From JAPLSN01 sp964482955 (lineage in GTDB: Bacteria; Spirochaetota; Spirochaetia; Treponematales; UBA12059), in NCBI GenBank assembly GCA_964482955.1, contig CAYZZW010000005.1, positions 1-64,000 of the forward strand: a stretch of 64,000 bases of DNA. Direction: 5' to 3'. Both the position numbers and the translations under genes were made by a program. Every line of letters starts with the position of its first letter. Position 1 is the first letter of the stretch. Positions 1-9,117 of this stretch are shown here, piece by piece. Under the pieces are notes generated by a model. That model was not told the DNA's origin and ran no database searches. It saw nothing but the letters and a program-made list of their open reading frames with translations.

Positions 1-195
1 CCCCGTGGGGCCGATCATGAGGATGTTCTTCGGCGCCACCTCGTCGCGCATCGACTCGGGCAGGCGGGCGCGGCGCATGCGGTTCCGGAGGGCGATTGCC
101 ACGGCGCGCTTGGCCTTGAGCTGGCCGACGATGTAGCGGTCGAGTTCCTCGACGATGCGCGCGGGGGTCAGGCTGACGAACTGGTCGGCGCTCAT
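1..195 (-). CDS. hslU: HslU, ATPase subunit of the HslVU protease (N-terminal part, cut by window edge)
   Basis: HslU is the AAA+ unfoldase that feeds proteins into the HslV peptidase in the cytoplasm. Only the first 65 codons are in the window. They begin MSADQFVSLTPARIVEELDR, continue with the family's YIVGQ segment, and end inside the Walker A motif (MIGPTG at the edge). The start codon overlaps the hslV stop as ATGA, so the pair is translationally coupled and lies at the distal end of the division operon. The start of the family fold and the position next to hslV make the call secure although the protein is incomplete here. Confidence 0.95.
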   Translation of the reverse strand, partial: MSADQFVSLTPARIVEELDRYIVGQLKAKRAVAIALRNRMRRARLPESMRDEVAPKNILMIGPTG

Positions 196-725
196 GGAAG
201 CTCCTCCACGACGACGTTGCCGTTCGTGTAGATGCAGATGTCGCCGGCGATGCGCAGCGCGCGGGAGGCGATCTCGGCCGCCGAAAGCGCCGTGCCGTCG
301 AGGTACGCGAGCGCCGCGGCCTGGGCGTACTGCCCGCCCGACCCGATGGCCACGCAGTCGTTTTCCGGCTCGATGACGTCGCCGGTGCCCGACAGGAGCA
401 GGGTCGTGTCGCGGTCGGCCACGAGCAGCAGGGCTTCGAGCTTCCGGAGGAGCTTGTCGGTCCGCCAGTCCTTGGCCAGCTCCACCGCGGCGCGCGTGAG
501 GTCGCCGGAATATTCCTTGAGCTTCGTCTCGAAGCGCTCGAGCAGGGTGAAGGCGTCCGCCGTCGCTCCCGCGAAACCGACGAGGACCTTCCCGTCGAGT
601 ATCGCGCGGACCTTGCGGGCGTTGCCCTTCATCACGGTTTCGCCCATGGTCACCTGGCCGTCGCCGGCCATGGCGACCTTGCCGTCGCGCCTGACGGCGA
701 GCACGGTCGTCGATCGTATCCTCAT
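192..725 (-). CDS. hslV: HslV, peptidase subunit of the HslVU protease
   Basis: 177 residues, the usual HslV size. The N-terminus MRIRSTTVLAVRRDGKVAMA contains the threonine that becomes the catalytic N-terminal residue after propeptide removal (Thr6 or Thr7, in the TTVLAVR segment). Downstream are the GDGQVT segment and the GSGGQYA and Gly-rich segments typical of proteasome-like hydrolases. The chosen ATG overlaps the xerC stop (ATGA), and the gene's own stop overlaps the hslU start. It assembles as hexameric rings with HslU for cytoplasmic protein degradation. Longer open reading upstream in this frame is an artefact of high GC running antisense to xerC. Confidence 0.97.
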   Translation of the reverse strand: MRIRSTTVLAVRRDGKVAMAGDGQVTMGETVMKGNARKVRAILDGKVLVGFAGATADAFTLLERFETKLKEYSGDLTRAAVELAKDWRTDKLLRKLEALLLVADRDTTLLLSGTGDVIEPENDCVAIGSGGQYAQAAALAYLDGTALSAAEIASRALRIAGDICIYTNGNVVVEELP

Positions 726-1675
726 GCGTGTGTCTCCGTTTCCGCCGGGGCCGTCCGCGCGCCTTGGCGCGCCGCGTCGGGACGCGCGGCGTGCGGATGG
801 GCGCGCTCGTACACGGTGCGCAGGCGCTCGAGATTGACGTGGGTGTAGACTTGGGTGGTCGAGATGGACGCGTGCCCGAGCATCTCCTGCACGAGGCGCA
901 CGTCGGCTCCGCGCCCGACGAGCTTCGTGGCGAACGAGTGGCGGAAGACGTGGGGCGACACGTGCTTGCGCGTGCCCGCCGCCTCCGCGCGTCGCTCGAT
1001 GAGCCAGGCGACGCCGCGCGTCGTCAGGGCGCGGCCGCGGGCGTTCAGGAAGAGCCGGTCGCCGTCCTTGCCGCCCGAGCGCGCGACGCACGCCGCGCGG
1101 TACGGGAGCCAGGCGGCGATCGCGGCGCGGGCTTTCGCGGACACGAACACGACGCGCTCCTTGTTCCCCTTGCCGCGCACGACCGCCTGGCCGCGCGCGA
1201 GGTCGGTGCCGCCGACGGTCAGTCCGACGAGTTCGGACACGCGGCACCCGGTGGAAAAGAGCGTCTCGAAGATGGCGCGGTCGCGGACTCCCGAGTATCC
1301 CTCGGGCTCCGTCGACTCGATGAACCCGGCCATCTCGTCCTCGAAGAGGAAATCCGGGAGGTCGCGGCGCGCGGGCAAGCCCTCGACCACGGCGGCCGGA
1401 TTGGCGGCCGCGCCCTCGAAGCGCATGAGGTAGCGGTAGTAGCCGCGGAGCGCCGACAGCGCGCGGTTCACGCTCGTGGAGGCGTGGCCGCTCCGGACGA
1501 GCGAGGCGACGAACCGGTGCACGTCGCGCTCGGTGGCCCCGGCGGCGTCGAGCCCGGCGCCGGCCAGCCACGCGTCGTAGGCGCCGAGGTCGTCGGCGTA
1601 GGAGGCGACGGTGCGTTCCGACAGCGAGCGGACGGAAGCGAGGTAGCCGAGATAGCGCTCAGTCGGCGTCGACAT
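722..1675 (-). CDS. xerC: Tyrosine recombinase XerC
   Basis: 317 residues with the two-domain tyrosine-recombinase layout. An N-terminal SAM-like core-binding domain (about residues 1-95) is followed by the catalytic domain. That domain has the first Arg in STGCRVSEL, the HxxR box in VFRHSFAT, the LGHASISTTQ box and the nucleophilic Tyr in QVYTHV. XerC works with XerD (encoded at 5.8-6.6 kb in the same operon) to resolve chromosome dimers at dif. The C-terminus carries about 30 extra Ala/Arg/Pro-rich residues beyond the usual end. It overlaps topA upstream by 17 bases. This is a host gene and not a phage integrase: it sits in the division cluster far from attL. Confidence 0.93.
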   Translation of the reverse strand: MSTPTERYLGYLASVRSLSERTVASYADDLGAYDAWLAGAGLDAAGATERDVHRFVASLVRSGHASTSVNRALSALRGYYRYLMRFEGAAANPAAVVEGLPARRDLPDFLFEDEMAGFIESTEPEGYSGVRDRAIFETLFSTGCRVSELVGLTVGGTDLARGQAVVRGKGNKERVVFVSAKARAAIAAWLPYRAACVARSGGKDGDRLFLNARGRALTTRGVAWLIERRAEAAGTRKHVSPHVFRHSFATKLVGRGADVRLVQEMLGHASISTTQVYTHVNLERLRTVYERAHPHAARPDAARQGARTAPAETETHA

Positions 1676-4007
1676 GCTCTTCCTCGTCCGAGCTGTGCAG
1701 GTAGTCGCACTGCGGATTGATGCAGGCCTTGTACGGGCCGCGTTTCTTGTCGTACTTCTCGACGAGGAACCAGCCGCACTTCGGGCAGTTCGAGTTCGTC
1801 GGCTTGTAGTAGGAGATGAAGTCGCACTCGGGATAGCGCGTGCAGCCGTAGAACTCGCGGCCGCGGCCCTTCGCCTTCCGGCGCGATACGATGTCGCCGC
1901 CGCAGCGCGGGCAGGTGCCGAGCGGGATCGACTTCGTGTTCTTGCAGTCGGGGAAGCCCGTGCAGGCGAGGAAGAACCCGAAGCGGCCGAGCTTCTTCAC
2001 CATGGGCTTGCCGCACTTCTCGCACACGATGTCCGTGGGCTCGTCGAGCGTGCCGCGGTACGACTGGAGGCTCTCCATGATCTCGTCGACCCGCTTCTTG
2101 AACGGCGCGTAGAAATCCGAGAGCAGGGCCACCCAGTCGGTTCGCGACTCCTCCACCTCGTCGAGCTTTTCCTCCATCGCCGCGGTGAAGCCCACGTTGA
2201 CGATGTCGGGGAAGCTCTCCGCGAGGATGTCGACGATCATGCGCCCGAGCGTCGTCGGCTTGAGCTGGCGGTTCTCGCGCGTCACGTAGTAGCGGTCGAG
2301 CAGCACCGAGATGATCGGCGCGTAGGTGCTCGGTCGCCCGATACCCTGTTCCTCGAGGGCCTTGATGATGGAGGCGTCGGTGAAGCGGGCGGGTCCCTGC
2401 GTGAAGTGCTGTTCCGGATTCATCCGCTCGAGCTTGACCTCGTCGCCGACCTTCATCTCGGGGAGCACGAGCTCCTTTTCGTCCTTCGAGGACGCGAGCT
2501 TCACGACCTTGTAAAAGCCCTTCTCGACGTTCTTCGACGCGTTGACGCGGAAGACGCCGTCGCCCGCGGCCAGGTCGAGCGCCGTCGAGCGGACCTTCGC
2601 GTTCGTCATCTGGCTGCCGACGAACTGCTCCCAGATGAGGGTGTACAGCTTGAGCTGGTCCTTCGTGAGGTCGCCCTTGAGCTCGTCGGGCCGGTAGCGG
2701 ACGGAGGTCGGGCGGATCGCCTCGTGCGCGTCCTGGGCCTTCTTGTCGCCCGCGTACTCGATCGGCGCGGGCGGCAGCTCGGCCGGGAACTCCTTGCCGA
2801 TGAAGGCGCGGACTTCCTCTATGGCGACGGTCGACACGCGCACGGAGTCGGTGCGCATGTAGGTGATGAGACCGATGCGCGTCGAGCCGACGTTCACGCC
2901 TTCGTAGAGCTGCTGGGCCACCTGCATCGTCTTCTTGCTCGTGAAACCGAGGCGGTTCGCCGCGGTCTGCTGGAGCTTCGAGGTCGTGAAGGGCGGCTTC
3001 GGCTTGAGGGACTTTTCCGTTTCGCGGATGTCGGCCACCGTGCACGGCGCCTCGCCGATCGCCTCGATGATCGAGCGGACGGACGCCTCGTTCCGGAGCT
3101 CGGGCTTCTCGCCCTTCCACAGGACCAGCTCGCCCTCGAATACGGCGCGTCCCTTGCGGAAGTGGCCGTCGAGCGTCCAGTACTCCTCGGGGAGGAACGA
3201 CTCGACGTCCTTTTCGCGCTCGCAGATCATGCGGAGCGCCGCCGACTGCACGCGGCCGGCCGACAGGCCGTTCTTCACCTTCTTCCAGAGGAGCGGCGAG
3301 AGGTAGTACCCGACGAAGCGGTCGAGCACGCGACGGGCCTTCTGCGCGTCGACGAGCGCGACGTCGATGTCGCGCGGCTTGGCGACGGCCTCCCGGATGG
3401 CTTGCGGCGTGATCTCGTTGAACACGATGCGCTTCACCGGGAGTCCCTCGAGCTTGTCGAGGAGCGCCTTGCGGATGTTGAAGGAGATGGCCTCGCCCTC
3501 GCGGTCGTTATCGGACGCGAGCAGGACGGCGCTCGCCTTCTTCGCGGCCTTGCGGAGTTCCTTGAGGAGACCCGCCTTGCCGCGGATCGTGAGGTATTCC
3601 GGCTCGAAGCCGTGCTCCACGTCGACGCCGATGCGCGACTTCGGCAGGTCGATGAGGTGGCCCATCGACGCCAGCACGACGTACTTGTCGCCGAGGTACT
3701 TTTCGATCGTCTTCGCCTTGGCGGGCGACTCCACGATCACGAGCGTCTTCGGCTTGTCGGCCTTGCCCTTCGCCTTGGACTTCGCCTTGGGCTTCTTTTC
3801 GACCTCGGCGGCCGCGGCGGTTTCCCCGGCGCGGGCGGTTTCGTCCGCGGTCGTCTTCGCCTTGGTCGCGGCTTTTTTCGCCGGCGCCGGCTTTTTCGCG
3901 GACGCGGCCTTCTTCGGAGCGGCCGTCTTTTTCGCGGACGCGGTTTTCTTCGGCGTCGCCGCGTCGGCTTCGTCGGACTTGGCTTTTTTCTTCGGCGTTT
4001 CGGCCAT
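1659..4007 (-). CDS. topA: DNA topoisomerase I (type IA)
   Basis: 782 residues. A Lys/Ala-rich, low-complexity N-terminal extension of about 85 residues precedes the Toprim domain, which begins LVIVESPAKAKTIEKYL and contains the DNDREGEAI acidic motif. The central arch and gate domains hold the catalytic Tyr in GLITYMRTDS. The C-terminus has three Cys4 zinc ribbons (CEKCGKP, CPRCGGD, CPKCGWF). The enzyme relaxes negative supercoils by single-strand passage. The charged N-terminal tail is unlike E. coli TopA and may be a nonspecific DNA-binding extension. The start follows an AGGAGA ribosome site. Confidence 0.97.
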   Translation of the reverse strand: MAETPKKKAKSDEADAATPKKTASAKKTAAPKKAASAKKPAPAKKAATKAKTTADETARAGETAAAAEVEKKPKAKSKAKGKADKPKTLVIVESPAKAKTIEKYLGDKYVVLASMGHLIDLPKSRIGVDVEHGFEPEYLTIRGKAGLLKELRKAAKKASAVLLASDNDREGEAISFNIRKALLDKLEGLPVKRIVFNEITPQAIREAVAKPRDIDVALVDAQKARRVLDRFVGYYLSPLLWKKVKNGLSAGRVQSAALRMICEREKDVESFLPEEYWTLDGHFRKGRAVFEGELVLWKGEKPELRNEASVRSIIEAIGEAPCTVADIRETEKSLKPKPPFTTSKLQQTAANRLGFTSKKTMQVAQQLYEGVNVGSTRIGLITYMRTDSVRVSTVAIEEVRAFIGKEFPAELPPAPIEYAGDKKAQDAHEAIRPTSVRYRPDELKGDLTKDQLKLYTLIWEQFVGSQMTNAKVRSTALDLAAGDGVFRVNASKNVEKGFYKVVKLASSKDEKELVLPEMKVGDEVKLERMNPEQHFTQGPARFTDASIIKALEEQGIGRPSTYAPIISVLLDRYYVTRENRQLKPTTLGRMIVDILAESFPDIVNVGFTAAMEEKLDEVEESRTDWVALLSDFYAPFKKRVDEIMESLQSYRGTLDEPTDIVCEKCGKPMVKKLGRFGFFLACTGFPDCKNTKSIPLGTCPRCGGDIVSRRKAKGRGREFYGCTRYPECDFISYYKPTNSNCPKCGWFLVEKYDKKRGPYKACINPQCDYLHSSDEEEHVDAD

Positions 4008-4067
4008 ATCGGTCTCTCCTCAAACGGCTCCGGGGAACCCTGTATCGCGCGAGTGTCGGATCAGCCC

Positions 4068-4970
4068 TCACTGACTCGCGAAGGCGTAGGAACTGTTTTC
4101 CATCGCCGTTTCGGCGGTATCGATGATATCGACGGCGCCGTCCTCGGCCAAGCGCCGGCAGCCCGCCGAGCGCGGACCGGAAAGCGTCCGGCCCGACACG
4201 AAGACGTCCCGCCCCTCGTCGAGCGCGAACTGCGCGGTGATGAGCGCGCCCGACTTCTCCGGCGCCTCGACGACGACGGTCGCGTAGCAGAGGCCCGCGA
4301 TGATGCGGTTGCGTTCGGGGAAGCGGAACGGCATGGGCGGCGTCCCGGCGGGATGCTCCGACAGGAGCCCGCCGCCCGATTCGAGTATCCGCGCGGCGAG
4401 CGCGCGGTTCCTCGGCGGATAGACCGTGTCGAGGCCGCAACCGAGCACCGCGAAGGTCGGCGTTCCCCCGGCGATCGCGCCCGCGTGCGACGCGGCGTCG
4501 ATGCCGCGCGCGAGACCCGACACGACCTGGATGCCCCGTTCGGAAGCGCTCCGTCCGATCGCGAACGCGGCGTCGAGGCCGGCCCCGGTCGGGAAGCGGG
4601 TACCCACGACGGCCAGCGCCGGCGTTCCGAAATCGGGCAACGCGCCCCGGTAGCGGAGGACGAAGGGCGGATCGGACGTCTCCGCCAGGGCCGGCGGATA
4701 GTTTCCGGCGCCGAAGCGGACGAAACCCCATCCGCGTTTTTCCAGGTACGCGAGTTCGAGCTCGGCCTCGGCGACGAGTTCCTGCGGATCCCACCCCGAG
4801 CGGGGCGCGAAGCGGCGGCCCAGCAGCAGGGACAGCGCGTATTCCGACGTGGCGGCGAAGCGTCCCGGCTCGCGCAACGCGTCGAACACGAGCTCCTTTT
4901 CCCGGCAGCTCAGGACCGGCGCGCGGTCGAGCGCGAGGGCGAGCGTGGCCTGGCCGTTACTGCCCGGCAT
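4068..4970 (-). CDS. dprA: DNA processing protein DprA (Smf family)
   Basis: 300 residues. The Rossmann-like DprA core is clear: AVVGTRFPTGAG, VVSGLARGIDAASH, AVLGCGLDTVYPP, LLSEHPAGTPP, and FPERNRIIAGL followed by GALITA. In transformable bacteria DprA loads RecA on incoming single-stranded DNA, but the family is also widespread in non-transformable species. The short C-terminal tail lacks an evident winged-helix DML1 domain. The start lies inside the 3' end of the upstream TPR lipoprotein gene, so the two are coupled. A ComFB-like gene at 16.2-16.9 kb is the only other competence-flavoured gene nearby. Confidence 0.93.
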   Translation of the reverse strand: MPGSNGQATLALALDRAPVLSCREKELVFDALREPGRFAATSEYALSLLLGRRFAPRSGWDPQELVAEAELELAYLEKRGWGFVRFGAGNYPPALAETSDPPFVLRYRGALPDFGTPALAVVGTRFPTGAGLDAAFAIGRSASERGIQVVSGLARGIDAASHAGAIAGGTPTFAVLGCGLDTVYPPRNRALAARILESGGGLLSEHPAGTPPMPFRFPERNRIIAGLCYATVVVEAPEKSGALITAQFALDEGRDVFVSGRTLSGPRSAGCRRLAEDGAVDIIDTAETAMENSSYAFASQ

Positions 4971-5688
4971 ACATCGCCTCCAGCGCCTGCTTCTTGTTCG
5001 CCTCGGCCTGCGCCTTCTTCTCGGGCAGCTTCGTGATCGACATGATCGAATCGTAGAGCTCGACGGCTTCCTTGTAGCGTTCCGTCACGTAGCACACGCG
5101 CGCCAGCACGAACATGGCGTCGACGTCGCGCGTGCGGATCGACAGGAATTTCCGGATGTACGGCTCGGCGTCGAGCGGACGGTTCAGCTCGAAGACGTAG
5201 AGGATCGAGAGGGCGTAGAGCGAGTTGGCGTGCCGGTCGTCGAGCTCCACGGCGCGCTTGAGGGTCGCCTCGGCGACGGCGTAGGACTTCTGGCCCGCGA
5301 GGACCGAGCCGCCCGCCTTCGCGATGTCCGCCCGGGCGACGTAGCCCGCGGAAACGCCCGCGACGTAGTACGCGCCCGGCGAGGCGGGAAAGTACTCGAC
5401 GGCCTTCAGCGCCGCCTCGAGCGCCTCGCCGTACATGGTCTTGTCGAGGTACTTGACGGCGAGCATCTGCCAGTACGTGCCGATGTGCTCGGTCGCGTCC
5501 ACGACCTTGTCGGCGGTCTTTTCGTACTTGGCGATCCCCGCCTTGAGCTCGTCGATCGTCGACGGCGGGGCGCCCTTCGACGCGCGCTCGTCGATGTCCA
5601 TGATGCGCTTGAGGATGCCGCCGTCGCCGCACGACGCCAGGAACAGCGCCGCGACGGCGATCGCGGCTATCGCCACGTTTCGTTTCAT
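4957..5688 (-). CDS. TPR-repeat lipoprotein of the dcw region
   Basis: 243 residues. The N-terminus MKRNVAIAAIAVAALFLASC is a lipoprotein signal peptide with lipobox LASC and Cys20, so the protein is probably anchored to a membrane. The rest is helical, with TPR-like helix pairs (for example YWQMLAVKYLDKTMYGEALE, and the segments around AEATLKRAVELDDRHANSLY and YKEAVELYDSI). The ATG was chosen over an upstream in-frame extension because it alone gives a proper signal sequence. It lies between xerD and dprA. A role in envelope or division assembly is only inferred from the neighbours; no specific function is recognised. Confidence 0.85.
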   Translation of the reverse strand: MKRNVAIAAIAVAALFLASCGDGGILKRIMDIDERASKGAPPSTIDELKAGIAKYEKTADKVVDATEHIGTYWQMLAVKYLDKTMYGEALEAALKAVEYFPASPGAYYVAGVSAGYVARADIAKAGGSVLAGQKSYAVAEATLKRAVELDDRHANSLYALSILYVFELNRPLDAEPYIRKFLSIRTRDVDAMFVLARVCYVTERYKEAVELYDSIMSITKLPEKKAQAEANKKQALEAMYAGQ

Positions 5689-5761
5689 GCCATGCCTCCG
5701 TCCCTGAACGACGGCCTTCCGCGGCCGCGCGCGGCCGCGCGCCCCGGCTCGCGGAGCGGAT

Positions 5762-6649
5762 TCACGATTCACCGAAACACTTCCCGTGGAGCGCGGCGAG
5801 CGCCCCGGTTTCCACGTGCGTGTAGATCTGCGTCGTGGCGATGTCCGAGTGCCCGAGGAGCTCCTGCACCGTGCGGAGATCGGCCCCGCCGGCCAGCAGA
5901 TGCGTCGCGAAGGAGTGCCGGAGCGAGTGGACCTTGCCGCCCGTGCCGGCCAGGTCGCGGAACTGCGAAAAGCGCTTCCAGATGCCCTTGCGCGTGATCC
6001 CCTTCCCGAGGTGGTTCAGGAACACGCGCCGCGTCTTCACGTTGCCCTTGCAGAGGGCGGGCCGCGCCTCGTCCACGTAGCGGAGGAGCCAGAAGGCGGC
6101 TTCGTCGCCGAACGGCACGATGCGCTCCTTCCGGCGCTTCCCGAGCACCTTGAGGACCCGTTCCGCCATGAAGAGGTTGTCGAAGGTGAGCGCCGCGGCC
6201 TCGCTGATGCGGAGCCCGCACGAGTAGATCAGCTCGAACAGCGCCCGGTCGCGGAGCCCGCGCGGCGTGGTCACGTCGATGCTCGACAGGAACCGGTCGA
6301 CCGACTCCGGGGGCAGCACTTCGGGGAGGGTCCGTTCCTGCTTCGGCGTCTCGAGCAGCTCGCTCGGGTCGTCGGAGCGGAGCCCGTCGAGTTTCATGAA
6401 CTTGTAGAGCGCGTGCAGGCTCGACACGATGCGCGCCATCGTCTTGCCGGAGAGTCCCGTCCCGGCGGATTTGCGCGACACGAGGTATTCGAGGAGGTCG
6501 CGCGTCTGGGCCGTGAGCTCGTCCGTCCCGCGCTCCGACAGCCACGCGCCGAGCGACTTCGCCTCGCGGACGTAGGCTTCGAGCGTGAGCGGCGAGCGCC
6601 GCTTCATCGAGAGGAGGTACGCCCCGTAGCGGTCGTAGAGCCCGTCCAC
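5762..6649 (-). CDS. xerD: Tyrosine recombinase XerD
   Basis: 295 residues, the standard XerD length. The N-terminal core-binding domain is followed by the catalytic domain with Arg in YSCGLRISE, HxxR in HSLRHSFATHL, LLGHSDIATTQ and Tyr in QIYTHVE. It is the partner of the XerC at 0.7-1.7 kb in chromosome dimer resolution. It starts two codons downstream of the ftsZ end and so belongs to the same leftward operon. Having both Xer recombinases, topA and ftsZ in one unit couples septation with chromosome resolution. Confidence 0.95.
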   Translation of the reverse strand: MDGLYDRYGAYLLSMKRRSPLTLEAYVREAKSLGAWLSERGTDELTAQTRDLLEYLVSRKSAGTGLSGKTMARIVSSLHALYKFMKLDGLRSDDPSELLETPKQERTLPEVLPPESVDRFLSSIDVTTPRGLRDRALFELIYSCGLRISEAAALTFDNLFMAERVLKVLGKRRKERIVPFGDEAAFWLLRYVDEARPALCKGNVKTRRVFLNHLGKGITRKGIWKRFSQFRDLAGTGGKVHSLRHSFATHLLAGGADLRTVQELLGHSDIATTQIYTHVETGALAALHGKCFGES

Positions 6650-6652
6650 GGG

Positions 6653-7831
6653 CTACGCCTGCGTGCGGTCGGCGGCGAAGCGCCGGTCGCGCATGACGGT
6701 GGGGATGTCGAGTTCGTCCTCGGCGTCGTTGCGGCCGGAGAGTCCCCGGATGGCGGCCGACTGGCTCCGGACGATGTTCTGCCATTCGTCGGGCGACAGG
6801 TAGTCGTCGAGGCTCTTCGGTTTTTCGGCCCGGGCGCCCTCGGCGGCGCGGGTTCCCTCGATGGCGCGCGAGAAGTCCGTGGCGATGACCGTCACGCGGA
6901 TCTCGTCCTTCATGGCGGGATCCACGACGATGCCGTACTTGAAGAACACGTCGGCGTCCGCCCTTTCCCGGACGATCGAGGCGATTTCCTCGACTTCGGT
7001 GAGCGAGAAATCCTCGCCGCCGGTGATCGAGAGGAGCACGTTGCGCGCCCCGTCGATCCGGGCGTCGTCGAGCAGCGGATTCGAGATGGCGCGCTCGGCG
7101 GCCTCGACCGCGCGGTTGTCGCCCTTCGCGGCGCCGATCCCCATGATCGCGTCGCCCTTCTCCCGCATGATGGTCTTCACGTCGGAGAAGTCGGTGTTGA
7201 TGTCCCCGGCCACCGTGATGATCTCGCTGATGCCCTGCACGCCCTGCCTGAGCACGTCGTCCGCGATGCGGAAGGCCTCGCGGATCGGCGTCTTGCGCTC
7301 GACGATCTTGAGGAGGTTCTGGCTCGGGATGACGATGAGCGTGTCGACGGCCTGGCGGAGCTTTTCGATGCCGTCCTCGGCGATGCGCATCTTGAGCTTG
7401 CCCTCGAAATCGAAGGGCTTCGTGACGACCGCCACCGTGAGGCAGCCGAGCTCGCGCGCGACGGTCGCGACGACGGGCGCAGAGCCCGTGCCGGTGCCGC
7501 CGCCCATGCCCGCGGTGATGAACACCATGTCGGCGCCGCGGAGGGCGTCCGCGATCGCGTCGCGGTCCTCGAGCGCGGCCTTCTCGCCGACCTCGGGCTT
7601 GCCGCCCGCGCCGAGCCCGTGCGTGACCGCGTTGCCGAGCCCGAGGCGCACGGGAGCCTTGGACTTGTCGAGCACCTGGAGATCGGTGTTCGCCGCGATG
7701 AATTCCACGTTGCGGACGCCGGCTTCGATCATCCGGTCCACCGCGTTCGAGCCGCCGCCGCCGCAGCCGATGATCTTGATCACGGTCGGTCCGTTCGAAC
7801 TCCGGTTTTCCTCGACGTACTTTACTTCCAT
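6653..7831 (-). CDS. ftsZ: Cell division protein FtsZ
   Basis: 392 residues. The tubulin-like GTPase shows GCGGGGSNAVDRM, the signature GGGTGTGSAP, and the T7-loop region NTDFSDVKTIM. The extreme C-terminus carries a recognisable conserved tail (LDIPTVMRDRR) of the type bound by FtsA, after a variable linker of about 60 residues. FtsZ polymerises into the Z ring at the cytoplasmic face of the membrane. It follows ftsA after 38 bases with a clear GGAGGGG ribosome site before the ATG. Confidence 0.98.
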   Translation of the reverse strand: MEVKYVEENRSSNGPTVIKIIGCGGGGSNAVDRMIEAGVRNVEFIAANTDLQVLDKSKAPVRLGLGNAVTHGLGAGGKPEVGEKAALEDRDAIADALRGADMVFITAGMGGGTGTGSAPVVATVARELGCLTVAVVTKPFDFEGKLKMRIAEDGIEKLRQAVDTLIVIPSQNLLKIVERKTPIREAFRIADDVLRQGVQGISEIITVAGDINTDFSDVKTIMREKGDAIMGIGAAKGDNRAVEAAERAISNPLLDDARIDGARNVLLSITGGEDFSLTEVEEIASIVRERADADVFFKYGIVVDPAMKDEIRVTVIATDFSRAIEGTRAAEGARAEKPKSLDDYLSPDEWQNIVRSQSAAIRGLSGRNDAEDELDIPTVMRDRRFAADRTQA

Positions 7832-7869
7832 GTGTCCCCTCCCAGGTTCACGTCTGCCTCACGCCTGAA

Positions 7870-9117
7870 TTACGTCCATTCGCGCTTGAACCAATCGAAC
7901 AGTTTCCGTATGGCGGACGATCCCGCCTTGCTTTCGCCCTTCCCCGCCTTCGCGCCCTCGCGCCGTTCGGCGGGCAGCCGGTCGGCGCCGAGCATCACGA
8001 GTCCCACCGCGGTCGCGTAGAGCGGGCTGCGGTACTCCTCGACGAGGCCGCCGAGCGTGATCGGGTTGCCGACCCGCGCGGGCACCTCGAAGACGCGCGA
8101 CGCCAGGTCGCACGCGCCTTCCATGAGCGCGCCGCCGCCGGTGAGCACGACGCCGCCCTTGATGAGCCGCTTGTAGCCCATCGTCTCCACGCGGTCGAGC
8201 ACGAGCGAGAAGATCTCCTCCATGCGCGGCTGCATGATCGCGGCCAGGCGCGCGCGCGGCACTTCCTGGGGCGGCCGGCCGCCGAGTCCCGGCACGATCA
8301 CGGTCTCGTCGGGCTCGACGAAGGAGGCGTCGCAGGCGCCCGATTCGCGCTTGATGCGCTCGGCGGCCTCCATCGGCACGTTGAGCATGATCGAGATGTC
8401 GTTCGTCACCTGCGCGCCGCCGACTGGCACGACGGTGGTGAAGTACGGCGCGCCCTCCGAATACACGAGCGCGTCCGTGGTGCCGCCGCCGAGGTCCACG
8501 AGCAGGCAGCCGAGCTCCTTCTCGTCGTTGGACAGCACCGCGCGCGCCGCGGCCAGGCTGTGCAGGAGCAGGCCGTTCGCGCGGAAGCCGGCGCGGTTCA
8601 CGCACTTCACGAGGTTCTGCGCCGTCGAGACGGCCCCCGTGATGATGTGCACCTCCGCCTCGAGGCGGACGCCGATCATGTCGCGCGGGTCGCGGATGCC
8701 CTTCTGGTCGTCCACGATGAAAGTCTGCGGGATCACGTGGAGGACTTCGCGGTCCATGGGGATGACGACCGCGCGCGCCGCGTCGATGACGCGGTCCACG
8801 TCCTCCTGCCCGATCTCGCGCCCCTTGCCGGTGACGGCCACGACGCCGCGCGAGTTGATGCCCTCGATGTTCGCGCCGGACACGCCGACCCAGGCGTCGC
8901 GCACTTCGCGCCCGGACATGAGTTCCGCGGCCTCGACCGCCTGCGCGATCGAGCGGAGCGTCGCCTCGATGTTGACGACCACGCCGCGGCGGAGTCCCGT
9001 GGACGCGGCGACGCCCACGCCGGTTATCTCGAGGACGTCGTTGTCGTTGTATTCCCCGATCACCGCGCAGGTCTTGGACGTGCCGATGTCGAGGCCGATC
9101 ACGATGTTGTCAGCCAG
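7870..9117 (-). CDS. ftsA: Cell division protein FtsA (probable CTG start)
   Basis: 415 residues from a CTG codon at 9115-9117 (LADNIVIGLDIGTSKTCAVI). FtsA is the actin-like membrane tether of FtsZ. Visible are the phosphate-1 motif GLDIGTSKT, the phosphate-2 region LLVDLGGGTTD, and a C-terminal amphipathic helix KLFDWFKREWT that fits the membrane-targeting sequence. The CTG lies 6 bases after a perfect AAGGAGG, and no ATG, GTG or TTG codon sits at that spacing. The next GTG would delete the conserved start of the fold. The first codons overlap the ftsQ stop. A CTG start is unusual and should be confirmed, but the gene identity is not in doubt. Confidence 0.93.
   Translation of the reverse strand: MADNIVIGLDIGTSKTCAVIGEYNDNDVLEITGVGVAASTGLRRGVVVNIEATLRSIAQAVEAAELMSGREVRDAWVGVSGANIEGINSRGVVAVTGKGREIGQEDVDRVIDAARAVVIPMDREVLHVIPQTFIVDDQKGIRDPRDMIGVRLEAEVHIITGAVSTAQNLVKCVNRAGFRANGLLLHSLAAARAVLSNDEKELGCLLVDLGGGTTDALVYSEGAPYFTTVVPVGGAQVTNDISIMLNVPMEAAERIKRESGACDASFVEPDETVIVPGLGGRPPQEVPRARLAAIMQPRMEEIFSLVLDRVETMGYKRLIKGGVVLTGGGALMEGACDLASRVFEVPARVGNPITLGGLVEEYRSPLYATAVGLVMLGADRLPAERREGAKAGKGESKAGSSAIRKLFDWFKREWT

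Noticed and set aside
1674..5036. Rightward open frame of 1120 codons across topA and dprA
   Set aside because: It is antisense to two certain genes and has the Arg/Leu/Gly/Asp-rich composition of a mirror frame in high-GC DNA.
722..6649. XerC or XerD as the prophage integrase
   Set aside because: Both sit in the host division operon some 29 kb or more from attL and match the housekeeping Xer proteins in size and context.
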